Assembly: GCA_947460255.1 (NCBI GenBank)
Contig: CANHIS010000016.1
Coordinates: 1 to 52,981, forward strand
Origin: Bacteroidota bacterium
Lineage (GTDB): Bacteria; Bacteroidota; Bacteroidia; M30B66
Reading direction: 5' to 3'
Length of the DNA stretch: 52,981 bases
Shown: positions 34,611 through 42,211 of the stretch, piece after piece
How the letters are laid out: every line of letters starts with the position of its first letter
How positions within the stretch are numbered: position 1 is the first letter of the stretch
Notes under the pieces: generated by a model
Seen by the model: only the letters and a program-made list of their open reading frames with translations
Told to the model about the DNA's origin: nothing
Databases searched by the model: none
Made by a program: the position numbers and the translations under genes

Positions 34611-36113
34611 ATGAACGAACTCCTCAAAATTAAAACCTTGGGTGAACTCAAGGCAAGTGGCTACAAAAGCAGATCAATTGGAAGCGAATTGCGGGAAAAT
34701 TTGATTGTTGCGATCCGTGAAAAACGAAATCCATTTCCTGGCGTTTTGGGTTACGAAAAAACAGTGATGCCCGATATTCAACGCGCAATTCTGTCCGGTC
34801 ATAACATCAACCTATTGGGATTACGTGGACAAGCAAAAACACGTATAGCCCGCCAAATGACTGCGCTTCTGGACGAATACATTCCAGTATTGAAAGGTTC
34901 GGAAATCAACGAAGATCCTTTGAATCCGATTACAAATTCGGCCAAGGAGCAAATTTCCATTCATGGCGACCAAACAGAAATTTCTTGGATGCACCGCGAT
35001 GATCGTTTCGTGGAAAAGCTTGCTACACCTGATGTAACCGTGGCCGATTTGATTGGCGATATAGATCCGATCAAGGCTGCTAACTTGAAAATTTCCTATT
35101 CGGACGAACGCGCGATACACTTCGGATTGATTCCACGTTCGAACCGTTGCATCTTCGTGATTAACGAGTTGCCCGATTTACAAGCGAGAATTCAGGTGGC
35201 ATTGTTCAACATCCTTCAGGAAGGCGATATCCAAATCAGAGGCTTCCGCCTGAGATTAGCGCTCGACATCCGCTTTGTGTTTACGGCCAATCCTGAAGAT
35301 TACACCAACCGTGGATCGATTGTAACACCACTAAAAGATAGGATTCAGAGTCAGATTGTGACGCACTATCCAAAAAATCTTCGCATCGCGAAAACCATTA
35401 CCTCTCAAGAAGCACGTTTACCGAAAGCGCAAACCGATTTGGTTGAAATTCCAGAATTGCTTCGCGACCTTGTTGAACAAATTGGCTTTGAGGCGAGAAG
35501 TTCTGATTTTGTGGATGAAAAAAGTGGAGTTTCAGCGCGTTTGAGCATTTCGGCACTTGAAAATTTGGTGAGTACAGCAGAGCGTCGTGCCTTGATCAAC
35601 AACGAAACAAGCACAACAGCGCGAGTGAGTGATTTGTGGGGAACAATTCCAGCCATCAATGGAAAAATCGAGCTCGTGTACGAAGGCGAGCAAGAAGGTC
35701 CAGTGAATGTTGCTAGATTCTTGATTTCCAAAGCGATCAGAACCCAATTTGTGAACTTTTTTCCAGATCCGGAACGCATCAAGCGAGCGAAAGAGAAAAA
35801 TCCATACGAACAAGTTATTCAATGGTTTAACCAGAACAACGAAGTCGATTTGTTGCTCGATGAATCCAATGCTGGATGGAGAGAAAAACTCTTGTTGGTA
35901 GATGGTTTGGAAGCCATGGTGAAGCAATACCACAAAGAAGCCAAAAATGACCAGCTGTGGTTGTTGATGGAATTTGCCTTGTATGGTTTGGCTTCCTACT
36001 CGATGATTAACCGAATGGCGCTAGATAGCAACGTGTTGTTCAAAGATTTGATGTCGAGTGTCTTCAGCGAAGAAGACTTCGATGAAGAAGGCGACGACTT
36101 CAACATGAACTAA
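34611..36113 (+). CDS. AAA+ ATPase, magnesium-chelatase ChlI/MoxR-like
   Basis: This is a 500-residue soluble ATPase. It has Walker A GLRGQAKTR (70-78, Lys76). A long insertion holds DLIGDIDPIKAA, typical of ChlI relatives. The Walker-B-position segment FVINELPDL has Asn185 where most AAA+ enzymes have Asp, followed by the expected Glu186. Sensor 1 follows in FVFTANPEDY. The region after 280 forms the lid and a C-terminal helical domain. It follows the VWA gene by 6 nt; together they resemble MoxR-VWA chaperone pairs and cobalt/magnesium chelatase modules. No porphyrin-pathway genes are near, so a chelatase role is unlikely. It ends 6 nt before the convergent DUF5777 gene. Confidence 0.85.
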   Translation: MNELLKIKTLGELKASGYKSRSIGSELRENLIVAIREKRNPFPGVLGYEKTVMPDIQRAILSGHNINLLGLRGQAKTRIARQMTALLDEYIPVLKGSEINEDPLNPITNSAKEQISIHGDQTEISWMHRDDRFVEKLATPDVTVADLIGDIDPIKAANLKISYSDERAIHFGLIPRSNRCIFVINELPDLQARIQVALFNILQEGDIQIRGFRLRLALDIRFVFTANPEDYTNRGSIVTPLKDRIQSQIVTHYPKNLRIAKTITSQEARLPKAQTDLVEIPELLRDLVEQIGFEARSSDFVDEKSGVSARLSISALENLVSTAERRALINNETSTTARVSDLWGTIPAINGKIELVYEGEQEGPVNVARFLISKAIRTQFVNFFPDPERIKRAKEKNPYEQVIQWFNQNNEVDLLLDESNAGWREKLLLVDGLEAMVKQYHKEAKNDQLWLLMEFALYGLASYSMINRMALDSNVLFKDLMSSVFSEEDFDEEGDDFNMN

Positions 36114-36119
36114 ATCAGG

Positions 36120-37019
36120 TTACTTTCTTGGGTCGAAAAGTGTAAAATTCCTGGAGATACAAAAACCTCCTATGATATCGCCTTTATCCCAACGGCCAGT
36201 AGTTTCGTGAATGAAAGCACGTTCAATCATTCCAGGAGAATTGGTAAATGAAATCTGAAAAACGTGCCCACCTGTTTCTATATCGAATCCTATGGAAAGA
36301 CTGTTTACCGTTCCTTCAGGTCGATTAAATTGGTAGTAATATTCGGCATTGATGCTCATTCGGCGGGTAAGCTTTAAGCGGCCGCCCATGCCAAGAGAGA
36401 TTAAATCGTGCGGGTCGGTTGAAAGTGGTACTAAGTTTCTGTGTACAACAGTTGGCGCGATCATGAACGAAAAGCTGTCATCAAACTTTCGCGCCACGAT
36501 AATTTGATGAGTAAAGAAGAAGTTAGAGGTGTAATAATTTTTAATGTCGGGATTTGAGAATTTCAAGGTTCTCACAGCCCAAGAGGTGAAATAATTTAAA
36601 GTAATAGGCATGACTTTTTTCCCTTTGCTTTGACGAAGAAGTCGGAATTTCGCAAATCCATCATACGTTTTTTCGTAAGTACTTCTTCCACCACCCACTG
36701 TTAACCAAGGCGTTACACCATATTCTAGCGCCATTCTCATGGATGCGATATCTAATCCGAAGAAATTATAAGCACCAGAATTGAATGCTCCAAAACGGTG
36801 AGAAATCCTAAAATCCAACACGCCCGCAGCCACTTGTTCGTTTGAATGCCCATTCACCAATCGCGTAGTTTTAAAGGTTGCTGCAGCGTATTCGGGCGTT
36901 TCTTGTTCCGCCAACGACTCTTCGAGAAGTTTGGCCATTTCGTCATCCACTGGTTGGGCGAATGCGATCGAAACAGAGAAAAAACAAGTGAAGAAAAGGA
37001 GTGTAGAGAATCTTAACAT
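36120..37019 (-). CDS. DUF5777-family outer-membrane beta-barrel protein
   Basis: This is a 299-residue exported protein with a signal peptide (LLFFTCFFSVSIAFAQ). A short acidic helical segment (DDEMAKLLEESLAEQE) follows, then a barrel with many alternating strands. The TTRLVNGHSNEQVAAGVLDF opening and ISHRFGAFNSG segment are typical of DUF5777. Function is unknown. Members in Bacteroidota often sit beside YceI and haem-binding lipoprotein genes, as here. A terminator lies between it and yceI, so it may be transcribed separately at least in part. Confidence 0.8.
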   Translation of the reverse strand: MLRFSTLLFFTCFFSVSIAFAQPVDDEMAKLLEESLAEQETPEYAAATFKTTRLVNGHSNEQVAAGVLDFRISHRFGAFNSGAYNFFGLDIASMRMALEYGVTPWLTVGGGRSTYEKTYDGFAKFRLLRQSKGKKVMPITLNYFTSWAVRTLKFSNPDIKNYYTSNFFFTHQIIVARKFDDSFSFMIAPTVVHRNLVPLSTDPHDLISLGMGGRLKLTRRMSINAEYYYQFNRPEGTVNSLSIGFDIETGGHVFQISFTNSPGMIERAFIHETTGRWDKGDIIGGFCISRNFTLFDPRK

Positions 37020-37032
37020 AGAGAAAAAAATA

Positions 37033-37059
37033 AGGGCTGGAGGATAAATTTCCAGCCCT
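37033..37059 (-). terminator. Terminator after yceI-like gene
   Basis: AGGGCTGGA (37033-37041) pairs with TCCAGCCCT (37051-37059). The run of A at 37022-37030 supplies the U tract for minus-strand transcription. Confidence 0.8.
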
Positions 37060-37073
37060 AAACTAAAACTTAA

Positions 37074-37631
37074 TTATTTCTTTGGTTCGTAAGCTGCATC
37101 AACAGTAATTTCAACTGTTTCAGCAATCTTATCAGCAACAACTGCTGGACGTTCGATGCGGTAATCGCTCAATTTTACTTTGAACTTTGAGTTAGCCGAA
37201 ATCTTTCCACCTTTAACAGTGATGATTCCATCTGCAGTAGCTGGCTGTGTAACTCCATGCATGGTTAAACTGCCAGTAACTTTTGCTTTGTAAGTTCCAT
37301 CTTTTGAGAAATCTACTTCAGCAAGATTGGAAATTTTCCCTTTGAAATCTGCTTTCGGGAACTTCGTGCTTTCCATGTAGTTCTCGTTAAAATGCTCTTC
37401 CATCAAGGCTTTTTCGAAACGGAAACTCTTAACCAAGGCAGCGAAAACGATGTCGCCAGTTTTGGTATTGATGAATGATGTAGCTTCTTTGTTTACTGCA
37501 TCGATGTTTTCTACAGGTGTTTTGGAGAAAAACTGGATTTTGGCAGTTCTGGTTTGGTGCATGTCTTGCGCATTCACTTGAAATGATGCTGCCAAAATAA
37601 GGGCACCGGCAAATAATTTATTGATTTTCAT
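37074..37631 (-). CDS. YceI-family periplasmic lipid-binding-type protein
   Basis: This is a 185-residue exported protein with a signal peptide ending at VNAQ (about residue 22) and a lipocalin-like YceI barrel. In known homologues the barrel binds long isoprenoid chains such as quinones. Family segments are visible: IQFFSKTPVENIDA, FINTKTGDIVFAALVKSF, and the MHGVTQPATADG turn. The substrate cannot be read from sequence. The gene follows a cytochrome-type lipoprotein pair by 42 nt, so carriage of a quinone-like molecule near an electron-transfer chain is a reasonable inference. Confidence 0.9.
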   Translation of the reverse strand: MKINKLFAGALILAASFQVNAQDMHQTRTAKIQFFSKTPVENIDAVNKEATSFINTKTGDIVFAALVKSFRFEKALMEEHFNENYMESTKFPKADFKGKISNLAEVDFSKDGTYKAKVTGSLTMHGVTQPATADGIITVKGGKISANSKFKVKLSDYRIERPAVVADKIAETVEITVDAAYEPKK

Positions 37632-37673
37632 GTGGAAAGGGTTTTAAAGATTGAAGTAAAAACAATGCCAAGA

Positions 37674-38054
37674 TTAATTCTCTGGATAACCAGCTACCAC
37701 CCAAGCAGAAATTTTGCTGATATCGCAGGCTTCTAATTTTGGCTGGCCTTGTGGCATGTTCGATGCATTTCCATCGCGTTTTACAGAAGAAACCAAAGTT
37801 GCTGCAGCGCCATCCAAATAGGCTTTCGTATCTGTGTATGTATCCAATTTAATTCCGGCCGATGGAGAAGCTCCACCATGGCAGCCTGTGCATTTGGAAT
37901 CTAAAATTGGCTTAACAGAGGCGAAATTAAGTGCTGTGGTATCGCAAGTAGCTTTATTATCAGGATACAGTTCCTCTTCTACATCGTAGTAACATCCTGA
38001 GAAACTAACGATAGCTAGTGCAATCAAGGAAATATTTACAAAAGTCTTCATCAT
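37674..38054 (-). CDS. Single-haem-type cytochrome lipoprotein
   Basis: This is a 126-residue exported lipoprotein (signal ending FSGC). It has one c-haem motif, CTGCH, in the context LDSKCTGCHGGASPSAGI. A candidate distal ligand Met follows in SNMPQGQP, then a conserved-looking Cys and WVVAGYP. The ATG at 38054 is chosen over 38114, which would overlap the neighbour and spoil the signal peptide. It lies 43 nt after the related two-domain gene. An electron-transfer role is inferred from motif and context. Confidence 0.8.
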   Translation of the reverse strand: MMKTFVNISLIALAIVSFSGCYYDVEEELYPDNKATCDTTALNFASVKPILDSKCTGCHGGASPSAGIKLDTYTDTKAYLDGAAATLVSSVKRDGNASNMPQGQPKLEACDISKISAWVVAGYPEN

Positions 38055-38097
38055 TTGAGGCAATTTCGTAATTTTTAACAACGGAAACACAAAGAAC

Positions 38098-38811
38098 TTA
38101 ATTATTGTTTGCACCAGCTTGTACCCATTTTTGAATCACGGTTCTTTCGCAAGCCGACATTTGCGGTTGATTTTTCGGCATGGCAGAATAGCCTGTTAAA
38201 TGATTAATCGTTCCAAGAAGTTTTCCGTTGTTGGCTTGTGCTAAAATTCCTGCATAATTAACCAAACTGATTCCTGCGCTTGGGAAATTCCCACTGTGGC
38301 AACCATTGCAATTTGCTTGGATGATCGGCTGAACATTGGCAACAAAAGTGAAACTGGTTGTGTCGCAACCAGAACAGCCTGTGGTGTTTTGTGCACCTTG
38401 ATTCATCCATTGCACAATCAAATTGATTTGAGCTTGGTTGAGCGGCGCAGCAGGTGGTCGAGGCATGATCTTGTCGGGATCAGTTTCTGTAATTACTTCT
38501 AGCATTTCGCTGCTCCAAGCATTTCCCGCCACAACAAGATCGTTTCTTGGGCTGTTCATGATGTGCTCGTAACTGTCGAGCATGATGCCTTCGGCTGGAT
38601 TGGTTGCATTGTGACAGCCCGACATTGCACAATTAGAATTCAGCAAAGGCAGAATTTCCGTTTCAAAACAAATCAGCGTATCCGACGGGTCGGGCGTATT
38701 TGTAGTATCAGGCACAATGGGATTATTGTTATTGTTTCCAATAATTTCTGGCTCATGCTTGCAAGCCGCAAACGAGAGCACCAAAAGACCCATTAAAAAC
38801 AATTTATTCAT
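38098..38811 (-). CDS. Two-domain cytochrome-type lipoprotein (CX4CH and CX2CH)
   Basis: This is a 237-residue lipoprotein (LSFAAC signal) with two domains of the same type as the downstream single-domain protein. The first motif is CAMSGCH, a CX4CH form, with the ligand candidate in DKIMPRPP. The second is CNGCH with YSAMPKNQP. A short acidic and Asn-rich linker follows the lipid anchor. The start at 38811 is preferred over 38856 because it gives a normal lipoprotein signal and lies 19 nt from a -7 box. It belongs with its neighbour and YceI in an outer-membrane or periplasmic module; the redox partner is unknown. Confidence 0.8.
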   Translation of the reverse strand: MNKLFLMGLLVLSFAACKHEPEIIGNNNNNPIVPDTTNTPDPSDTLICFETEILPLLNSNCAMSGCHNATNPAEGIMLDSYEHIMNSPRNDLVVAGNAWSSEMLEVITETDPDKIMPRPPAAPLNQAQINLIVQWMNQGAQNTTGCSGCDTTSFTFVANVQPIIQANCNGCHSGNFPSAGISLVNYAGILAQANNGKLLGTINHLTGYSAMPKNQPQMSACERTVIQKWVQAGANNN

Positions 38812-38829
38812 CGATTTTTTATTTCTAAG

Positions 38830-38837
38830 CAAACTTA
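38830..38837 (-). promoter_or_regulatory. Putative -7 promoter element of the cytochrome/YceI cluster
   Basis: The minus strand reads TAAGTTTG, matching TAnnTTTG, followed by C. It lies 19 nt before the start at 38811. A TTG at 38854-38856 (minus) gives a 16-nt spacer. Confidence 0.5.
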
Positions 38838-38953
38838 ACCAAGTTGTAAGTTTCAATACATTATATATCGACTACACTATTACAGCTTCAAGACAAACAA
38901 TTGAAATTAGATGTTTCAAATTCAGCCCATTAGGCAAATTCTTTAAAACAGCT

Positions 38954-39961
38954 TCAAGCTTCTGGTTCAGGCTTTATAATGATCTTCATGAGCATTAAAA
39001 ACCAAGAAATTAGCAATGGACCAAAAACCAAACCTAACAATCCAAAAACTGGGATACCCACAATGACGCCCAAAATAGTAACCAAGGGGTGAGTATCAGC
39101 AAAGTAACGCGAAATGAAAAATCTAAGTACGTTGTCGATGTTTGTAACCAACACAAAACCATAAATAATAATTCCGTAACCCGCAAAAGAGTCGCCGTAA
39201 GCCAAGGCAATTAAACCTGCAGGTACAAACACGATGGGTGCACCAACCACTGGCAGAAAGGAAACAAAGAAAGTGATCGTTCCCCAGAACACTGGATCTT
39301 CCAAATCGAAAATCACAAATCCAATCGACAACAATATCGCTTGTACCAAACAGATGGCTCCTTGCCCAAGCACGTTTCCGAAAGTCGAGCTCTTCAGTTC
39401 ATCAGCAAACTGATCCGATTCTTCCCGTGAAAACGGCACCAGTTTCGCCAGCGTTTTTTCGAACTTGTTGTAGTTCATCCACATAAACCACTGAATAAAA
39501 TACGTGATTGCCACGGTAAGCAACATCCCTCCTACTCCACTAATCACTGAACTCACACTTCCAAAAAGATTCCCTTGCACCGATTGAATGAGTTTTTGAA
39601 GAGTTGCCGGATCATGAAAATCGTACCCAATAAAATCTTGTACTTTATACAAAATTGCGTTGATTGAGTCGGTTTGTTGAAGCAACAAGTTCACTTTGTC
39701 GGCAATCATTAATCCAACCACTACAAACGGTAATACGAGCAACAGAAAAGATACTGTAATCACCGATAGCGTGGCCAACCACCTAGGAAAATGCCATTTC
39801 ACAAGAAAGATCGCAAAAAGTGGCCTGAACAAAACGTACATCACTACAGCACCAAGAAATGCAGGAATAATATCACGCATCATCCAAAGCAAAAAACAGC
39901 CCATGGCTATTGCAATAACCAAAATCAGCTGGCGACGTTGTTTCTCGGTGTAAAGTCCCAT
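38954..39961 (-). CDS. AI-2E/YdiK-family permease
   Basis: This is a 335-residue membrane protein with about eight helices. It carries the family features: an early helix pair around MRDIIPAFLGAVVMYVLFRPL, a large periplasmic segment, then FLPVVGAPIVFVPAGLIAL and the C-terminal FGLLGLVFGPLL. Members have been linked to export of small molecules (AI-2) or sodium/proton exchange. The substrate here is unknown. The start shares its last base with the stop of the upstream SPOR-like gene, so the two are probably co-transcribed. Confidence 0.88.
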   Translation of the reverse strand: MGLYTEKQRRQLILVIAIAMGCFLLWMMRDIIPAFLGAVVMYVLFRPLFAIFLVKWHFPRWLATLSVITVSFLLLVLPFVVVGLMIADKVNLLLQQTDSINAILYKVQDFIGYDFHDPATLQKLIQSVQGNLFGSVSSVISGVGGMLLTVAITYFIQWFMWMNYNKFEKTLAKLVPFSREESDQFADELKSSTFGNVLGQGAICLVQAILLSIGFVIFDLEDPVFWGTITFFVSFLPVVGAPIVFVPAGLIALAYGDSFAGYGIIIYGFVLVTNIDNVLRFFISRYFADTHPLVTILGVIVGIPVFGLLGLVFGPLLISWFLMLMKIIIKPEPEA

Positions 39962-40953
39962 TATTTTTTGCTTAAACGAATTGCCTCTTCAAGGTCGATT
40001 CTACTGCCATTTTTGTAACCTGTTACGAACGCACCCTGTTTCATTTTTGCGTTGCTTGCCATCGATTTCTTGGCATCCGAAAGCGTAGCAAATTCGCCAG
40101 TGGTGTACTTGAACATAGCGTTGTGATTTTCCTCTTGAATCGCTTTTTCATCCACGCCAAACTTGGTGGCTAACTCTGTGGGATTTCCTTTTTCCGACGA
40201 TGCTGCCAACTGTATTCTGAACGTAATTTTGTCGCTGTTGGCTGTTGCTTTCCCTGCCGGGGAAGATGGAGCGGCTGCATTCGTGTTAGTTTTTGCCACT
40301 ACAACAGGCTCTTTAGTTAAATTCTTCTGTTCAAAAGGCGCCTCTTTCAGCTTGGAAGATTCGGCTGGTTTCGAGGGTACAGGCTCCGATTTAACAGGCT
40401 TTTCAACTTTCTGATTGACATCAGGTTTAGGTGCAGGCTTTACAGGTATTGCTTGTGCAGGACTTCCAGGTGCTATTGGTTTCGCACTAACTGACTCGAC
40501 AGGTTTGTCTTGCTTGATAGCCGTAAAACGCTTGGTTGCTTCTCCGCTAACAACAAGCTGCATCGGATTAAAAACCTTTTCTTGACGCACTGTACCATTG
40601 AGGTAATAAAACCTTGTCGGGACTTCTGTTTTACCCCCAAAACCGGGCAAACAGCGAAGCTTATAGGAAATCGATAAGCTGTCTTTTACTGGCAGTTGAA
40701 TCCAAAGAAATTGCAACAATCCATTCGAGAATGAAATAATTGCACCGTCGTTTTTTTCCTCACTTACTTCGAATCCTCTTGGAAATTCTTGCTGAAAACG
40801 GGCAATTCCTTGGATATCCTTTACTGGAATGTTTACAGAAACAACAATTTCTTCTCCCGATTTAAATTCCTTTGGAAGTTGATAGTTTAATTTCTGACTC
40901 ACCGCCGTTAACTGCATCACAAGCAGCACGACGAAAAATAAGAGCTGTTTCAT
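39961..40953 (-). CDS. Secreted protein with N-terminal beta domain, Pro/Lys-rich linker and SPOR-like C-terminus (paralogue A)
   Basis: This is a 330-residue exported protein with a signal peptide (LLFFVVLLVMQLTAVSQ). The N-terminal beta domain contains FQQEFPRGFEV and ISYKLRCLPGF. A long low-complexity linker rich in Pro, Lys, Ala and Val repeats (about 145-235) follows. The C-terminal SPOR-like domain has FRIQLAASS, a central MFKYTTGEFATLSDAK and FVTGYKNGSRI. SPOR domains usually bind peptidoglycan stripped of stem peptides. The start at 40953 gives the cleanest signal peptide. It is a tandem paralogue of the upstream gene at 41065-41880, which lacks the long linker. Confidence 0.75.
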   Translation of the reverse strand: MKQLLFFVVLLVMQLTAVSQKLNYQLPKEFKSGEEIVVSVNIPVKDIQGIARFQQEFPRGFEVSEEKNDGAIISFSNGLLQFLWIQLPVKDSLSISYKLRCLPGFGGKTEVPTRFYYLNGTVRQEKVFNPMQLVVSGEATKRFTAIKQDKPVESVSAKPIAPGSPAQAIPVKPAPKPDVNQKVEKPVKSEPVPSKPAESSKLKEAPFEQKNLTKEPVVVAKTNTNAAAPSSPAGKATANSDKITFRIQLAASSEKGNPTELATKFGVDEKAIQEENHNAMFKYTTGEFATLSDAKKSMASNAKMKQGAFVTGYKNGSRIDLEEAIRLSKK

Positions 40954-41008
40954 TTGGCGAAGTTCGCAAAACAACATGAATCAACACTTGCATATTTATT
41001 TAAAAAAT

Positions 41009-41040
41009 AAACGCTCCGAAGGTTTCCCCGCGGAGCGTTT
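41009..41040 (-). terminator. Terminator between the SPOR-like paralogues
   Basis: AAACGCTCCG (41009-41018) pairs perfectly with CGGAGCGTTT (41031-41040). A-rich sequence to the left gives the U tract for the minus-strand gene that ends at 41065. Confidence 0.85.
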
Positions 41041-41064
41041 AAAATTTGCGAACACAGCACTAAT

Positions 41065-41880
41065 TTAGTTTTTTGCTACCGTTTTTCGTTTCGATGCCAG
41101 CTGCATGGCTTCGCCTACTGTAATTCGAGCGCCTCTATTGTAAGCAATCACGAATGGAATATATTTTTGAAAATCAAGTCGATTTTTGAAGTCTCTCGCT
41201 GATTCGTAGGTTTTAAAATTACCTACTGTGTATTTGTAAAGACCATTGAAGTTTTCTTCGTTCACAACATCGTTCACATTGTATTCTTTGCGCAAAGAAT
41301 CGCTGCTAAGTTTGCGTGTAGAGCTTAGAATTTGAACCTTGAAAAGTAAATCTGGCTTTTCTTCGGATGCATAAGTTGGCTTATTTACATCGTTGTTGAT
41401 GATGCCAAGCAGCGCTTTTTCGGCCAAAGAATCAGATGGAGCAGAATATTCGATTACTTCGATGTTATTGGTTGGAAGCGCATACGATTCTTTCTCTTCT
41501 TCACGAATGTAATAGTAGTTTCCTTTGATGGCTTGAGCTCCACGCATTTCGAATGGAACCTTCACCTTGTACATCACCTGTACTTCTTCCGTGGCTGGAA
41601 GACGCAACCATGTATACTTCACCTTTCCGTCTTTAAACGAAAATGTCGCGCCCTGACTTTCAACACCTGTAGCTTCCATTCCCTTTGGGAGGTCTTGCTG
41701 AATTTGAAAGTAGCTGTCCAGATTTCGTCTTTCGATGCGAATTTTCACCAAGAATGTACCACCAGCGTAAGCCTTTTGTTGCGACAATGACTGAGATACT
41801 CGAACGATACTGTCTGCTGCTGAAAGTTGCCCTGCCATCAGAACAAGTCCAAGAACCGGAGCTAAGAGTTTGCGAATCAT
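41065..41880 (-). CDS. Secreted protein with N-terminal beta domain and SPOR-like C-terminus (paralogue B)
   Basis: This is a 271-residue exported protein with a signal peptide (LLAPVLGLVLMAGQLSAA). Its N-terminal domain aligns by eye with paralogue A: IQQDLPKGMEA against FQQEFPRGFEV, and VMYKVKVPFE against ISYKLRCLPG. The SPOR-like end also aligns (LYKYTVGNFKTYESA, FVIAYNRGARI). The linker is short. The ATG at 41880 is chosen because the 27 codons before it are non-coding in character. It may bind peptidoglycan; the N-terminal domain is of unknown function. It is separated from A by a terminator, so each gene may have its own control. Confidence 0.75.
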   Translation of the reverse strand: MIRKLLAPVLGLVLMAGQLSAADSIVRVSQSLSQQKAYAGGTFLVKIRIERRNLDSYFQIQQDLPKGMEATGVESQGATFSFKDGKVKYTWLRLPATEEVQVMYKVKVPFEMRGAQAIKGNYYYIREEEKESYALPTNNIEVIEYSAPSDSLAEKALLGIINNDVNKPTYASEEKPDLLFKVQILSSTRKLSSDSLRKEYNVNDVVNEENFNGLYKYTVGNFKTYESARDFKNRLDFQKYIPFVIAYNRGARITVGEAMQLASKRKTVAKN

Positions 41881-42211
41881 AATTTTTTTGATGTTAAATT
41901 TCGTGTGTGTGTTGCTTTGTTCGTTAAGCTTCGTTAGCGTGTTTTGAACAACGTTATTCAAACCTTATTTGTGTCTTATTACCCAGAAAACAGAAAGATA
42001 GTTGCTCCAAAATTGCTTGCTTGCTTACAACAGATCTGCTTATTTAGACGATGTAGATTATGTCTTAACAATTTGTTTATCTGAATATTAAGTGAATTTA
42101 CCCATGCCGAAACCATAAAAATCTTTCAACCAATGGCTTGAAAGAAAACCACAATCCGATTTTGCAATACGGTAACAACAAAAATCAGTCGCCCACAGAT
42201 TTACATTAAGC
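41881..42211. other. Divergent intergenic region (331 nt)
   Basis: This gap lies between the SPOR-like gene (-) and a glycosyltransferase gene (+), so promoters for both should be here. I see no exact TAnnTTTG in a useful place. It contains a short TTGC run (three units, 42013-42024) and GAATATTAAGT at 42083-42093, which matches half of the element found upstream of the CotH locus. No RNA gene or additional coding frame was recognised. Confidence 0.5.

Noticed and set aside
35532-35933. Open frame of 133 codons on the minus strand
   Set aside because: It is antisense to the AAA+ ATPase and has no recognisable features.
42013-42024. TTGC tetranucleotide repeat as a phase-variation tract
   Set aside because: Only three units are present and it lies well upstream of the glycosyltransferase start, too short to be a convincing slippage site.
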